This document shows positions 18,543-29,489 of a stretch of DNA of 64,000 nt, one piece after another. The position numbers and the translations under genes are program-made. The notes under the pieces were generated by a model. It searched no databases and was not told the origin of the DNA. It saw only the letters and a program-made list of their open reading frames with translations. Origin of the DNA: Buttiauxella gaviniae ATCC 51604 (GTDB taxonomy: Bacteria; Pseudomonadota; Gammaproteobacteria; Enterobacterales; Enterobacteriaceae); assembly GCF_001654835.1 (NCBI RefSeq), contig NZ_LXEP01000021.1, forward strand, positions 50,171 to 114,170, in the 5' to 3' direction. Position 1 is the first letter of the stretch. Each line of letters starts with the position of its first letter.

Positions 18543-18600
18543 TTTTCCTTGCCATAGACACCATCCCTGTCTTCCCCGCCTTAACCGGCGGGTTTTTTTT
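18543..18600 (+). ncRNA. cpxQ: CpxQ small RNA from the cpxP 3' UTR, with terminator
   Basis: The 58 bases from TTTTCCTTGCCATAGACACC to the end of the T-run match the Salmonella/E. coli CpxQ seed region as I remember it, including CATCCCTGTC. The RNA is released from cpxP mRNA by RNase E and, with Hfq, represses envelope-protein mRNAs such as cpxP-regulon targets. The terminator hairpin is CCCGCC/GGCGGG at 18575-18592 followed by eight T; only this hairpin loop has diverged. Assignment rests on sequence recall and position, which agree. Confidence 0.85.
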
Positions 18601-18657
18601 GCCTGAAGGTTCAGGTGAATCCGCTATACTAGCCAGCAATCATTTGCTGGAGCCCCT

Positions 18658-19560
18658 ATGAATCAACAATATGGGAAACTGGTCAGCCGTGCAGCCATCG
18701 CCGCAACGGTAATGGCATCATTGTTACTTTTGATCAAGATTTTCGCCTGGTGGTATACCGGTTCGGTCAGTATTCTGGCGGCATTGGTGGATTCGCTGGT
18801 GGACATTGCTGCGTCGCTGACTAACCTTCTTGTCGTACGCTACTCACTGCAACCGGCGGATGAAGAACATACCTTTGGCCATGGAAAAGCGGAATCGCTG
18901 GCAGCACTCGCGCAAAGTATGTTTATTTCTGGCTCAGCGCTGTTCCTGTTCTTGACTGGATTCCAGCATTTAGCTGAACCCTCACAGATGAAACAACCTT
19001 TAGTTGGCGTCGTAGTCACGGTCATTGCATTATTCAGCACGTTGATACTTGTGACTTTCCAGCGCTGGGTAGTTCGGAAGACACAAAGCCAGGCAGTCCG
19101 GGCAGATATGCTTCATTATCAGTCTGATGTTATGATGAACGGAGCGATTCTGGTTGCTCTGGCACTGTCCTGGTATGGCTGGCACCGTGCAGATTCAATA
19201 TTTGCGTTAGGGATCGGCGTCTATATTTTATATAACGCGATTCGTATGGGGCATGAGGCAGTGCAGTCTCTGCTAGACCGTGCATTACCCGATGACGAAC
19301 GTCAGGCAATTATTGATATCATCAATGCATGGCCCGGTGTGAAAGGGGCGCATGATTTACGTACGCGGCAGTCAGGGCCGACCCGCTTTATTCAAGTTCA
19401 TATCGAAATGGAAGACAATCTCCCGCTGGTTCAGGCGCATGTGATTGCCGAACAAGTGGAACAAGCGATTTTACGTCGTTTCCCTGGGTCAGATGTCATT
19501 ATTCACCAGGACCCCTGCTCGGTTGTTCCGACGCAGCAGCAAGGCTATTTTGAGCTTTAA
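18658..19560 (+). CDS. fieF: ferrous-iron/zinc efflux pump, cation diffusion facilitator
   Basis: FieF (YiiP) is an inner-membrane homodimeric antiporter that exports Fe2+, Zn2+ or Cd2+ for protons. The 300-residue protein (same as E. coli) has six membrane helices and the tetrahedral metal site: Asp45 and Asp49 in [13 protein letters not shown], and His/Asp in [12 protein letters not shown]. The cytoplasmic C-terminal domain contains the metal-binding [21 protein letters not shown] promoter-like TATACT lies about 30 bases before the ATG, downstream of the CpxQ terminator. Confidence 0.97.
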   Translation: MNQQYGKLVSRAAIAATVMASLLLLIKIFAWWYTGSVSILAALVDSLVDIAASLTNLLVVRYSLQPADEEHTFGHGKAESLAALAQSMFISGSALFLFLTGFQHLAEPSQMKQPLVGVVVTVIALFSTLILVTFQRWVVRKTQSQAVRADMLHYQSDVMMNGAILVALALSWYGWHRADSIFALGIGVYILYNAIRMGHEAVQSLLDRALPDDERQAIIDIINAWPGVKGAHDLRTRQSGPTRFIQVHIEMEDNLPLVQAHVIAEQVEQAILRRFPGSDVIIHQDPCSVVPTQQQGYFEL

Positions 19561-19624
19561 ATATTCGTTATAAAAGTCAGACGTAGTCGATGTTTTTTGG
19601 ATAAAGTACGACTTATGGCCTGAC

Positions 19625-19658
19625 CTGAATCAATTCAGCAAGAAGCGGTTGTTATACT
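19625..19658 (+). promoter_or_regulatory. pfkA promoter with Cra (FruR) operator
   Basis: The palindrome CTGAATCAATTCAG (19625-19638) fits the Cra consensus and lies at the -35 position of a promoter with -10 TATACT at 19653-19658. The same arrangement controls pfkA in E. coli, where Cra represses glycolytic genes. Confidence 0.75.
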
Positions 19659-19743
19659 ATTTGTAGCAGAGTCGACGCCTCGGCATGCCGCAGGCCGTTT
19701 CCGGCAACAGGATTAATTTGCATTCAAAAGTTCAGAGGTAGTC

Positions 19744-20706
19744 ATGATCAAAAAAATTGGTGTGTTGACGAGTGGCGGTGATGCGCCGGGTATGAACGCC
19801 GCGATTCGTGGTGTTGTCCGTGCAGCATTGTCGGAAGGTCTGGAAGTCGTGGGTGTTTATGACGGCTATCTGGGTCTGTATGAAGACCGCATGGTGAATC
19901 TGGACCGTTATAGCGTGTCTGATATGATTAACCGCGGTGGTACCTTCTTGGGTTCCGCTCGTTTCCCGGAGTTTCGTGATGAGAAAATCCGTGAAGTGGC
20001 TATCGAGAATTTGAAAAAACGCGGTATCGATGCGCTGGTTGTTATCGGCGGTGATGGCTCCTATATGGGTGCAATGCGCCTGACCGAAATGGGCTTCCCA
20101 TGCATCGGTTTGCCAGGCACCATTGATAACGATATCAAAGGCACCGATTACACTATCGGTTTCTTCACCGCACTGGAAACAGTCGTGGAAGCAATCGACC
20201 GCCTGCGTGATACCTCTTCTTCTCACCAGCGTATTTCTATCGTGGAAGTGATGGGCCGTTACTGTGGCGATTTGACCTTAGCTGCGTCAATTGCTGGTGG
20301 CTGTGAGTTTGTTGTGCTGCCAGAAGTTGAGTTTAATCGCGAAGACCTGGTTGAAGAAATCAAAGCGGGCATCGCTAAAGGTAAAAAACACGCAATCGTC
20401 GCTATTACCGAGCACATCTGCGACATCGATGAGCTGGCTCAATATATCGAGACGGAAACCAAACGCGAAACTCGCGCCACCGTCCTGGGCCACATTCAGC
20501 GTGGTGGTTCGCCGGTTGCTTACGATCGCATTCTGGCTTCCCGCATGGGTGCTTACTCCATCGAACTGCTGTTGCAAGGCCACGGTGGTCGTTGCGTAGG
20601 CATTCAGAATGAGAAACTGGTTCACCACGACATCATCGACGCTATCGAAAGCATGAAGCGTCCGTTCAAAGGTGACTGGCTGGATTGCGCCAAGAAACTT
20701 TACTAA
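19744..20706 (+). CDS. pfkA: ATP-dependent 6-phosphofructokinase 1
   Basis: PfkA phosphorylates fructose-6-phosphate, the committed step of glycolysis, and is allosterically controlled by ADP and phosphoenolpyruvate. The 320-residue protein equals E. coli PfkA in length and shows the ATP-binding [10 protein letters not shown] and GGDGSYMGA, the catalytic [15 protein letters not shown] with its general-base aspartate, and [11 protein letters not shown] Cra operator precedes it and a strong terminator follows. Confidence 0.98.
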   Translation: MIKKIGVLTSGGDAPGMNAAIRGVVRAALSEGLEVVGVYDGYLGLYEDRMVNLDRYSVSDMINRGGTFLGSARFPEFRDEKIREVAIENLKKRGIDALVVIGGDGSYMGAMRLTEMGFPCIGLPGTIDNDIKGTDYTIGFFTALETVVEAIDRLRDTSSSHQRISIVEVMGRYCGDLTLAASIAGGCEFVVLPEVEFNREDLVEEIKAGIAKGKKHAIVAITEHICDIDELAQYIETETKRETRATVLGHIQRGGSPVAYDRILASRMGAYSIELLLQGHGGRCVGIQNEKLVHHDIIDAIESMKRPFKGDWLDCAKKLY

Positions 20707-20726
20707 TTCACACAGTGTGAATGTTG

Positions 20727-20750
20727 AAGCCGGGGAGACCCGGCTTTTTG
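20727..20750 (+). terminator. pfkA terminator
   Basis: AAGCCGGG-GAGA-CCCGGCTT forms an 8-bp stem followed by a T-rich tract. A separate perfect palindrome TTCACACAGTGTGAA lies immediately before it at 20707-20721. Confidence 0.88.
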
Positions 20751-20760
20751 TTGTCTGTTA

Positions 20761-20886
20761 TATACCCGTCATACTTCAAGCCGCATCTTTGTTGTCTACG
20801 TTCACTCACCCTAATCACTTAGTTTACTAAGCTCATCGGGACTCGTTCTCTTGCCACCGCGATGCAACTCGAATTATTTTGGGTAT
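20761..20886 (+). repeat. ERIC element 2 (pfkA-sbp)
   Basis: Full-length 126-base ERIC with ends TATACCCGTC and GGGTATA, the central CACTTAGTTTACTAAGCTC and right arm GATGCAACTCGAATTATTTT. It stands between the pfkA terminator and the sbp promoter region. Confidence 0.93.
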
Positions 20887-20983
20887 ATGCTCGATTGTTA
20901 TAGCCAATCTTTTTTTATTCTTTAATGAATGGTTAAATTTCTGGCACGCTGCTTTCATCAAATCTGATTAAAGAGAGCGAACG

Positions 20984-21973
20984 ATGAATAAGTGGGGAGT
21001 TGGACTTACATTACTGTTGGCGTCAACCAGCGTACTGGCTAAAGATATTCAGTTACTTAACGTCTCATACGATCCCACTCGCGAACTTTATGACGAGTAT
21101 AACAAGGCGTTCAGTGCTCACTGGAAACAACAAACCGGTGATAACGTGGTGGTTCGCCAGTCTCACGGCGGCTCAGGCAAACAAGCGACATCCGTTATCA
21201 ACGGTATCGAAGCTGACGTGGTGACTTTGGCTCTGGCCTACGACGTGGATGCCATCGCTGAACGCGGTCGTATCGACAAAAACTGGATTAAACGTCTGCC
21301 AGACAACTCCGCGCCTTACACTTCAACCATCGTTTTCCTGGTACGCAAAGGTAACCCGAAACAAATTCATGACTGGAACGATCTGATTAAACCGGGCGTT
21401 TCAGTTATTACCCCGAACCCGAAAAGCTCAGGCGGTGCGCGCTGGAACTATCTGGCAGCGTGGGGTTACGCCCTGCATCACAACAACAACGATCAAGCTA
21501 AAGCGCAGGATTTCGTGAAAGCGCTGTATAAGAACGTTGAAGTGCTGGATTCAGGTGCTCGCGGTTCAACCAGTACTTTTGTTGAGCGTGGTATCGGCGA
21601 CGTGCTGATTGCATGGGAAAACGAAGCGTTCCTGGCGACCAACGAGTTGGGTAAAGACAAGTTTGAAATCGTCACGCCGAGCGAGTCGATTCTTGCTGAG
21701 CCTACTGTTTCAGTCGTAGATAAAGTGACAGAGAAGAAAGGCACTCAGAAAGTGGCTGAAGAGTACCTGAAATACCTTTATTCCCCGCAAGGTCAGGAAA
21801 TTGTAGCGAAAAACTACTATCGCCCACGCAATGCTGAAGTGGCGAAGAAGTATGAAAACGTCTTCCCTAAACTTAAATTGTTCACCATTGATGAAGAGTT
21901 TGGCGGTTGGGCGAAAGCCCAGAAAGAGCACTTCGCCAACGGCGGGACCTTCGACCAGATTAGTCAGCGTTAA
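20984..21973 (+). CDS. sbp: periplasmic sulfate-binding protein
   Basis: Sbp captures sulfate in the periplasm for the CysUWA ABC transporter. The 329-residue protein (same as E. coli) has a signal peptide ending VLA before [16 protein letters not shown]. Sulfate-binding family motifs are visible in SHGGSGKQA and [16 protein letters not shown]. Expression in relatives depends on CysB and O-acetylserine; no CysB site can be assigned by eye. ERIC 2 lies upstream, a strong terminator downstream. Confidence 0.97.
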   Translation: MNKWGVGLTLLLASTSVLAKDIQLLNVSYDPTRELYDEYNKAFSAHWKQQTGDNVVVRQSHGGSGKQATSVINGIEADVVTLALAYDVDAIAERGRIDKNWIKRLPDNSAPYTSTIVFLVRKGNPKQIHDWNDLIKPGVSVITPNPKSSGGARWNYLAAWGYALHHNNNDQAKAQDFVKALYKNVEVLDSGARGSTSTFVERGIGDVLIAWENEAFLATNELGKDKFEIVTPSESILAEPTVSVVDKVTEKKGTQKVAEEYLKYLYSPQGQEIVAKNYYRPRNAEVAKKYENVFPKLKLFTIDEEFGGWAKAQKEHFANGGTFDQISQR

Positions 21974-21980
21974 GTTTTAC

Positions 21981-22010
21981 AACGGCCCCGAAAGGGGCCG
22001 TTTTGCTTTT
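21981..22010 (+). terminator. sbp terminator
   Basis: AACGGCCCC-GAAA-GGGGCCGTT forms a 9-bp stem with a GNRA-type loop followed by TTGCTTTT, eight bases after the sbp stop. Confidence 0.9.
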
Positions 22011-22067
22011 GAGATCCCAGAGTATGCGTTACGCTGAACAGCCCTCTCACTGTATCTGAGGTTTTGT

Positions 22068-22826
22068 ATGCTGCTGCGCCGTCGTACGATAATTCTCTTT
22101 ATCCTTTTGTTAGCTGTTGTCGCGGTGTGTGGGTTTAGTCTCCGGCAATATCTGCATCACCCGGATGCTTTGTGGCGTATCGTCAGCCAGCAGTGTGTTC
22201 CCAATCAACGCGACAACCATAACCCGGCGCCTTGCGCCAAAGTGGATTTGCAATCGGGTTTCGTATTGCTGAAAGATATCAACGGGCCACTTCAATATCT
22301 GCTAATGCCGACGGTAAAAATGAAAGGCATGGAAAGCCCCGATTTATTGCAGCCAAAAACCGCTAACTTCTTCTGGCTTGCCTGGCAAGAACGCAATGTG
22401 ATGAGCCAGCGTCGGGGAACTCAAGTTCCTGATAACGCCATTTCCCTTACCATTAACTCCACCTCCGGGCGTACCCAGAATCAATTACACATCCATATTT
22501 CTTGCTTACGGGAGGATGTGCGTGGGCAATTGGATCAATATGCGAATACGTTGAACACCGAATGGCAGGCATTCCCGGTGGCGCTGGCTGGAAACGCATA
22601 CATCGCCAGAAAAGTCAGCGCGGCTGAATTTTCACAACGTGGTCCGTTTATTATGTTGGCATCTCAGGTTTCACAAGCTCGCAAACATATGGGGCGTTAC
22701 AGTCTGGCGATGGCGAAATTGCCAGGTGGGGAGTGGATAGCGTTGGCGACGGAGCGGAATTTACTGCGTCTGAATCTGGCTTCTGCCGAACAGCTACAAG
22801 ATCACGATTGCGGAATATTGAAATAA
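22068..22826 (+). CDS. cdh: CDP-diacylglycerol pyrophosphatase
   Basis: Cdh hydrolyses CDP-diacylglycerol to CMP and phosphatidate. The 252-residue protein has one N-terminal membrane anchor (about residues 7-25, TIILFILLLAVVAVCGFSL) and a HIT-like catalytic domain with LHIHISCLRED as the histidine motif and QHDCGILK-like C-terminal end. Length and position between sbp and tpiA are those of E. coli cdh (251). It is convergent with tpiA across a shared terminator. Confidence 0.93.
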   Translation: MLLRRRTIILFILLLAVVAVCGFSLRQYLHHPDALWRIVSQQCVPNQRDNHNPAPCAKVDLQSGFVLLKDINGPLQYLLMPTVKMKGMESPDLLQPKTANFFWLAWQERNVMSQRRGTQVPDNAISLTINSTSGRTQNQLHIHISCLREDVRGQLDQYANTLNTEWQAFPVALAGNAYIARKVSAAEFSQRGPFIMLASQVSQARKHMGRYSLAMAKLPGGEWIALATERNLLRLNLASAEQLQDHDCGILK

Positions 22827-22828
22827 AA

Positions 22829-22852
22829 AAGGCCCTGCCGGAGCAGAGCCTT
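22829..22852. terminator. bidirectional terminator, cdh / tpiA
   Basis: AAGGCCCTGC and GCAGAGCCTT form a 10-position stem with one mismatch around CGGA, flanked by an A-run on the left and an AT-rich tract on the right; it serves two convergent genes. Confidence 0.75.
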
Positions 22853-22873
22853 AATATTTTCAAGCGAGAATAC

Positions 22874-23641
22874 TTACGCTTGTTTCGCTTTTGCAGCAGC
22901 TTTAACGATAACTGCGAATGCGTCAGCTTTCAGAGATGCGCCGCCAACCAAGGCACCGTCGATGTCCGGCTGAGCAAACAGCTCTGCAGCATTTTTGTCG
23001 TTTACGGAACCGCCGTACTGGATGATCACTTGCTCAGCAACTTTCGCATCAGCTTTAGCAATGTGGTCACGAATGAATTTGTGAACTGCCTGAGCCTGAG
23101 CTGGGGTTGCTGATTTGCCAGTACCGATTGCCCATACTGGTTCGTAAGCGATTACAACGCCTTCGAATGCCGCAGCACCCTGAGTTTTCAGAACTGCGTC
23201 GATTTGACGTGCGCAAACTTCTTCAGTTTTGCCAGCTTCGTTTTCTGCTTCAGTTTCACCGATGCACAGTACTGGGATCAGGCCAACTTCTTTCAGGATA
23301 GCGAATTTTTTAGCGATCAGTTCGTCAGACTCTGCGTGGTAAGTACGACGCTCTGAGTGACCGATGATGATGTATTTAGCACCAACATCTTTCAGCATTT
23401 CTGCGGAAACTTCGCCAGTGAATGCGCCAGACAGGTTCAGGTCAACGTTCTGAGCACCAAGAATGATGTGGCTGCCAGAAGCGGCGTGTTTAGCCAGATC
23501 CAGGTACATTGTTGGAGGAGCGATAGCAACGCCACAGCCAGCAACGCCAGCCAGTTCTTTGCGTAAGCCAGCAATCAGCTCGTGTACCATGTGCTTGCTG
23601 CCGTTCAGTTTCCAGTTACCCATCACCAAAGGATGTCGCAT
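22874..23641 (-). CDS. tpiA: triosephosphate isomerase
   Basis: TpiA interconverts dihydroxyacetone phosphate and glyceraldehyde-3-phosphate. The TIM barrel of 255 residues (E. coli 255) shows Lys11 in NWKLNG, the catalytic His95 in [11 protein letters not shown], the catalytic glutamate in [14 protein letters not shown], and the phosphate-binding YGGSVN and GALVGGASL. The ATG at 23641 follows GGAG and matches the family start; an upstream in-frame start would add seven residues. Confidence 0.98.
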   Translation of the reverse strand: MRHPLVMGNWKLNGSKHMVHELIAGLRKELAGVAGCGVAIAPPTMYLDLAKHAASGSHIILGAQNVDLNLSGAFTGEVSAEMLKDVGAKYIIIGHSERRTYHAESDELIAKKFAILKEVGLIPVLCIGETEAENEAGKTEEVCARQIDAVLKTQGAAAFEGVVIAYEPVWAIGTGKSATPAQAQAVHKFIRDHIAKADAKVAEQVIIQYGGSVNDKNAAELFAQPDIDGALVGGASLKADAFAVIVKAAAKAKQA

Positions 23642-23752
23642 CTTAATTCTCCACAAGGTCAAACTAATAAAAGAATCGCTGCCGCTCAGGGCAGCATGGT
23701 CTGTGAAACAGTATAGAGACTCAACCGCCTAAAGGCTTTGCTTTTCGTCATA

Positions 23753-23879
23753 TATACCCATCATCCTTCAAGCCACAGGGGTGTTGGCTGCACTCACTTA
23801 CCCGAATCACTTACTAAAGTAAGCTTATCGACGTAAGCTCCCTTGCCGCCTATCTGCAACTTGAATGCTAACGGGTATA
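23753..23879 (+). repeat. ERIC element 3 (tpiA-yiiQ)
   Basis: Full-length 127-base ERIC with ends TATACCCATC and GGGTATA, core CACTTACTAAAGTAAGC and right arm ATCTGCAACTTGAATGC. Its right terminus directly abuts the yiiQ stop codon. Confidence 0.93.
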
Positions 23880-24476
23880 TTAATTGGTGTTAAGCGTTTC
23901 AGATAGCGTCAGCTTAATCGGTTCAACTGCGAAGGTAAGTCCCTTTTCACCGTTATCCGCAACAACATAGCGAATAGCGCCATCGGTTTGTGCGTAATAA
24001 CGTTTGTTCTTTCCATCGCTAAGTAATTTGGTGAGTTTTGCCACGCTTTGCGGTTTTGAAAGCGACGGGGTAAAGGTGCGAATCAGTGCGGACATGTATT
24101 CAGAGGCTTTCGAGCGCGCCGCTTTTTGCTCCGGGCCCTGAATCGGCAACCACGTTATCTGCATCGACTTTATTTTCAACGTACCGCGTTCAAGCGCTGT
24201 GGAAGCGTAGAGATTTTCGTTTATTTTACTGGCAGCGCGCATCAGATTTACTTCATCGGCGCTGGAGTCGATAGCGCGAAATTCATTTATCGGCAAAGAC
24301 GGGTTTTCTGCGGTGAATTTTTCCCGAAACTGCGTAATGTTCATATCAAATGTTGGTGCACCGGCCAGTAAATATGGAGCGGCTTGCAGTGGGGAGGTGG
24401 AGTCTGAAGGCGGGTCGGCCCACACCACCGCAGCGGGTAGCATCAGTAAAGCCAGAGCTGCAAACAGATGTCTCAT
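23880..24476 (-). CDS. yiiQ: YiiQ, exported protein of unknown function (DUF1454)
   Basis: A 198-residue protein with a clear signal peptide (MRHLFAALALLMLPAAVVWA before DPPSDS), hence periplasmic or envelope-associated. It matches E. coli YiiQ in length (199) and position between tpiA and yiiR; no biochemical function is established for the family. Start is the ATG at 24476 preceded by GGAGAA; an in-frame TTG 20 codons upstream would spoil the signal peptide. An ERIC abuts its stop codon. Confidence 0.9.
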   Translation of the reverse strand: MRHLFAALALLMLPAAVVWADPPSDSTSPLQAAPYLLAGAPTFDMNITQFREKFTAENPSLPINEFRAIDSSADEVNLMRAASKINENLYASTALERGTLKIKSMQITWLPIQGPEQKAARSKASEYMSALIRTFTPSLSKPQSVAKLTKLLSDGKNKRYYAQTDGAIRYVVADNGEKGLTFAVEPIKLTLSETLNTN

Positions 24477-24578
24477 TGACAAATTCTCCTGTGAATTCTG
24501 CTTCCCGATTAAATCGGCATTCCGTTGGCTTGTCAAAACCCGGCATAGCCAGGGTACACTACGGCGCTAAACAATAAA

Positions 24579-25010
24579 ATGGACCTTACCATGACCATAC
24601 AGCAATGGCTGTTCTCTTTTAACGGACGTATTGGACGCCGTGACTTCTGGATTTGGATTGGCGTTTGGTTAATCGCGCTGATCATTCTCTTCACCCTAGC
24701 GGGTGCTGAAATTATGCCTTATTCCACCGCCGGTTTCTTCTTATCGGGTTCTTTGATTCCGACTGCCGCTGTGATTGTGAAGCGTCTGCACGATCGCAAT
24801 AAGAAAGGCTGGTGGGCGCTACTGTTTATTCCGGCCTGGCTGTTGCTTGCCGGTAATTGGGAAACATTCGGCACATTAGCGCAGTGGGGACTTGGGCGTT
24901 TTATCCCAACCTTGATTCTGGTGATGGTCATTATGGACCTGGGTGCATTTGTTGGCACCCAGGGCGAGAATCGCTTTGGTAAAGATACAAGCGAAGTGAA
25001 GTACCGCTAA
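24579..25010 (+). CDS. yiiR: YiiR, small inner-membrane protein (DUF805)
   Basis: A 143-residue protein with the DUF805 N-terminus MDLTMTIQQWLFSFNGRIGR (E. coli YiiR begins nearly identically) and about four predicted membrane helices (for example 26-42, 50-66, 84-98, 112-126). The conserved VKRLHDRNKKGWWALL cytoplasmic loop and GTQGENRFGKDT tail are present. Function unknown. It is convergent with fpr, whose stop lies two bases beyond its own. Confidence 0.88.
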   Translation: MDLTMTIQQWLFSFNGRIGRRDFWIWIGVWLIALIILFTLAGAEIMPYSTAGFFLSGSLIPTAAVIVKRLHDRNKKGWWALLFIPAWLLLAGNWETFGTLAQWGLGRFIPTLILVMVIMDLGAFVGTQGENRFGKDTSEVKYR

Positions 25011-25012
25011 CA

Positions 25013-25759
25013 CTACCAGTAGTGTTCAGCTGTCATATGGCCCGGTCGGCGGCGCAAATGTTTGGTCATCTGCCGGGTATCTTTCAGTAACTGCTGCGTG
25101 TCACGTACCATCTGCGGGTTGCCGCACAACATCACATGGCTAGTTTCGGTATTCATCAGCAGACCTACAGCCGCTTCCAGTTCACCGCTCTCGATAAGTG
25201 CGGGCACGCGTCCGGTCAATGAACCCGGAATTGATTCCCGGCTGACCACTGTCTGAATCCGTAATTTCCCTTCGTATTGCTGCTGGAGTTTTTGCATCAA
25301 TGGCAAATAACTCAAATCCTGCGCATAACGCACGGCATGAAGCAAAACGATATTCTCGAAACGATCCAGGTCTTTGCCTTCCTGCAAAATCGAAAGATAG
25401 GGCCCTAATGCTGTGCCTGTCGCTAGCATCCATAACGTCTGGCAATCCGGGACTTCATCCAGTACAAAGAACCCCGCGGCTTCGCTCACCAGCATAATTT
25501 CATCGCCGGGTTGCAGAGCATGCAGGCGTGGGCTGAGTTTGCCCTCAGGCACGGTGACTAGATAAAACTCAAGATTAGGATCGTTCGGCGCATTGACGTA
25601 GGAATAGGCGCGCTGCACGCGTTCACCGTCAATTTCCATCCCAAGCTTGGTGAATTGCCCGGCAGTGAAAGGGGCGACAGGTGCATGCACAGTGAGACTA
25701 AATAGAGCGTCCGTCCAGTTTTCAATCTGGATGACTTTACCTTTGACCCATTCCGCCAT
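25013..25759 (-). CDS. fpr: flavodoxin/ferredoxin-NADP+ reductase
   Basis: Fpr transfers electrons from NADPH through FAD to flavodoxin or ferredoxin for radical enzymes and oxidative-stress repair. The 248-residue protein (E. coli 248) shows the FAD-binding RAYSYVNAP, the NADP-binding MLATGTALGPYLSIL, LCGNPQMVRDTQQLL and a C-terminal tryptophan, as in E. coli. Start chosen at ATG 25759 (MAEWVKGKV); three extra N-terminal residues are possible from an upstream start. A SoxS site is expected upstream but was not identified. Confidence 0.96.
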   Translation of the reverse strand: MAEWVKGKVIQIENWTDALFSLTVHAPVAPFTAGQFTKLGMEIDGERVQRAYSYVNAPNDPNLEFYLVTVPEGKLSPRLHALQPGDEIMLVSEAAGFFVLDEVPDCQTLWMLATGTALGPYLSILQEGKDLDRFENIVLLHAVRYAQDLSYLPLMQKLQQQYEGKLRIQTVVSRESIPGSLTGRVPALIESGELEAAVGLLMNTETSHVMLCGNPQMVRDTQQLLKDTRQMTKHLRRRPGHMTAEHYW

Positions 25760-25860
25760 GATGTTCATTCCCCTCTGTGTCTATTGTCCTATCTTCACCA
25801 GAAAACTGTGAGATTTCCAGCCGGTTAAAGCTGGAAAGCTCATTCAGACAAACGGCAGTC

Positions 25861-26871
25861 TTACAGAATATGCGTTTGTACGTCTGGATCTTTGCGGTCG
25901 AGATAGTGAATAGATTTGATACGGCGAATGGTGCGCGATTTACCACGGATCAGCAATGTTTCAGTGGTCGCCATATTCCCTTTACGGGTAATGCCATCCA
26001 GCAAATCACCTTTGGTGATACCGGTCGCGGAGAAAATCACGTTGTCGTTACGCGCCATATCGTCGAGTTTCAATACTACACCCGCTTCAATGCCCATCGC
26101 TTTGCAGCGCTCAAGTTCTTTCTCACCCATCACACGGTTTTCTTCGCTATCGCCTTTGACGTGGTGACGAGCTAACAAGCGGCCTTGCATGTCGCCATCC
26201 AACGCGCGAATAACTGCTGCGGAAATCACGCCCTCAGGTGCACCGCCTATCCCGTACATCACATCGACTTCGCTATCAGGCATACAGGTCAAAATAGATG
26301 CCGCAACATCACCATCAGGAATGGCGAAAACGCGTACGCCAAGCTTTTGCAATTCGGCAATGGTAGCGTCGTGGCGCGGTTTGGCGAGAATAGTTACGGT
26401 GAGTTCACTCAGTGGCTTGTTGAGCGCAACGGCGATGTTATAGAGGTTTTCAGCCAGCGGCAGATTGAGGTCGATAATGCCTTTAGCGCCAGGGCCAACA
26501 ATCAGTTTTTCCATGTACATGTCTGGGGCGTTGAGGAAACTACCTTTGTCACCCACAGCCAGCACCGCCAGCGCGTTGGCCTGACCCATGGCGGTCATGC
26601 GGGTGCCTTCAATCGGGTCAACCGCGATATCTACTGCATCACCCTGGCCGGTCCCGACTTTTTCGCCAATGTAGAGCATCGGCGCTTCGTCGATTTCTCC
26701 TTCACCAATCACAATCTGGCCATCAATATTGACCTGATTAAGCATGATACGCATGGCGTGAACGGCTGCGCCATCCGCTGTATTTTTATCGCCACGGCCC
26801 AACCATTTATAACCAGCCAGTGCTGCGGCTTCAGTTACGCGGGAAAATTCAATCGCCAGTTCTCGTCTCAT
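25861..26871 (-). CDS. glpX: fructose-1,6-bisphosphatase class II
   Basis: GlpX dephosphorylates fructose-1,6-bisphosphate in gluconeogenesis from glycerol. The 336-residue protein equals E. coli GlpX and shows the lithium-sensitive phosphatase metal site GEGEIDEAPML, DIAVDPIEGT and YGIGGAPEGVISAAVIRALDGD. It is the third gene of glpFKX, separated from glpK by 149 bases holding a perfect 12-bp hairpin, which could tune distal expression. Confidence 0.96.
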   Translation of the reverse strand: MRRELAIEFSRVTEAAALAGYKWLGRGDKNTADGAAVHAMRIMLNQVNIDGQIVIGEGEIDEAPMLYIGEKVGTGQGDAVDIAVDPIEGTRMTAMGQANALAVLAVGDKGSFLNAPDMYMEKLIVGPGAKGIIDLNLPLAENLYNIAVALNKPLSELTVTILAKPRHDATIAELQKLGVRVFAIPDGDVAASILTCMPDSEVDVMYGIGGAPEGVISAAVIRALDGDMQGRLLARHHVKGDSEENRVMGEKELERCKAMGIEAGVVLKLDDMARNDNVIFSATGITKGDLLDGITRKGNMATTETLLIRGKSRTIRRIKSIHYLDRKDPDVQTHIL

Positions 26872-26973
26872 CGCACACTCATTTTAAGAAGCTTAATTGC
26901 GACGCATTTTAGCACAGGTGAGGAATCGTCGGGGAAGGCGGAGTGTTGCCGTGAATTCAGAACTCACTCACCC

Positions 26974-27003
26974 CTACTCTCTCCCGGAATAGGGAGAGAG
27001 TAG
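26974..27003. repeat. perfect 12-bp inverted repeat between glpK and glpX
   Basis: CTACTCTCTCCC and GGGAGAGAGTAG pair perfectly around GGAATA. No T-run follows on either strand, so it is not a standard terminator. It looks like the purine/pyrimidine-rich intergenic hairpins scattered through some enterobacterial genomes (recall only) and lies within the glpFKX transcript. Confidence 0.85.
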
Positions 27004-27020
27004 GTTGGTGGTGTCAGAAC

Positions 27021-28550
<1,530 letters not shown>

Positions 28551-28556
28551 TCAGTC

Positions 28557-29408
28557 TTACAAAGAAGCATTTTGTTGTGTGGATGTGCTGGATTTTTCTT
28601 CATCTTCAACACAAACATCACAAGGTAAATGGTGGCCAATCAGTTTACGGTAACCAAACGCACCTAGAGCCGCGCCTACAATCGGGCCAAATACAGGCAC
28701 CAGGAAGTAAGGAATATCGCGGCCACCGGTGAAGGCGACATCGCCCCAGCCAGCTAACCAGGCGAAAAGTTTCGGGCCAAAGTCACGTGCTGGATTCATC
28801 GCAAATCCGGTCAACGGACCCATTGAGGCACCGATTACCGCAATCAGTAAGCCAATCAGCAATGGTGCTAACGGGCCACGCGGGATGCCGTTGCCATCGT
28901 CAGTCAGCGCCAGAATAACGCCCATCAGAATGGCTGTGATCACCATCTCTACGGCAAACGCCTGCACAAGATTGATGTGTGGGTTAGGGTAGGTTGAGAA
29001 GATACCTGCCAAATCCAGGCTTTCCACACTGCCGCGTACCATGTGGTGCGTCTGCTCATAATCGAGGAATAAATTGTAATACAGGCCATAGACCAAAGCT
29101 GCGGCACAGAACGCACCTGCAACTTGCGAAAGAATAAACGGCACCACTTTGCGTTTATCGAAGCATGCGAACAGGCAAAGTGCGATAGTCACCGCCGGGT
29201 TAAGATGTGCACCGGAAACTCCTGCAGTCAGGTAGATAGCCATAGCTACTCCCAAACCCCAGATGATACTGATTTCCCACTGCCCGAAGCTTGCGCCCGC
29301 GACTTTTAAGGCGGCGACACATCCGACACCAAAGAAAATCAACAACGCGGTACCCATGAACTCGGCGATGCACTGACCTTTCAAGGTTGATGGAGCTGTC
29401 TGACTCAT
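28557..29408 (-). CDS. glpF: glycerol facilitator, aquaglyceroporin
   Basis: GlpF is the inner-membrane channel for glycerol and small polyols. The 283-residue protein (E. coli 281) has six membrane helices and both half-helix NPA motifs, HLNPAVTIA and MNPARDFGPK; the arginine in the second motif is the glycerol selectivity-filter residue. It is the first gene of glpFKX. GlpR-type operator sequences lie upstream. Confidence 0.97.
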   Translation of the reverse strand: MSQTAPSTLKGQCIAEFMGTALLIFFGVGCVAALKVAGASFGQWEISIIWGLGVAMAIYLTAGVSGAHLNPAVTIALCLFACFDKRKVVPFILSQVAGAFCAAALVYGLYYNLFLDYEQTHHMVRGSVESLDLAGIFSTYPNPHINLVQAFAVEMVITAILMGVILALTDDGNGIPRGPLAPLLIGLLIAVIGASMGPLTGFAMNPARDFGPKLFAWLAGWGDVAFTGGRDIPYFLVPVFGPIVGAALGAFGYRKLIGHHLPCDVCVEDEEKSSTSTQQNASL

Positions 29409-29489
29409 AGTAGGGTCCTGAAGGCAAAATTAATGATTATTGTTTGTTCGGGCTTCCCTGCCGCGCAGGTGCCATGTAGGCATAGTGTT

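Noticed and set aside
21981..22002. GGCCCC-GAAA-GGGGCC of sbp considered as a third copy of the hairpin module
   Set aside because: It shares only the common terminator-type stem and lacks the GGACAAAA and TTTTGAAC segments and the neighbouring stems.
26185..27003. 272-codon open frame antisense to glpX
   Set aside because: Shadow of a conserved gene; composition atypical and product unrecognisable.
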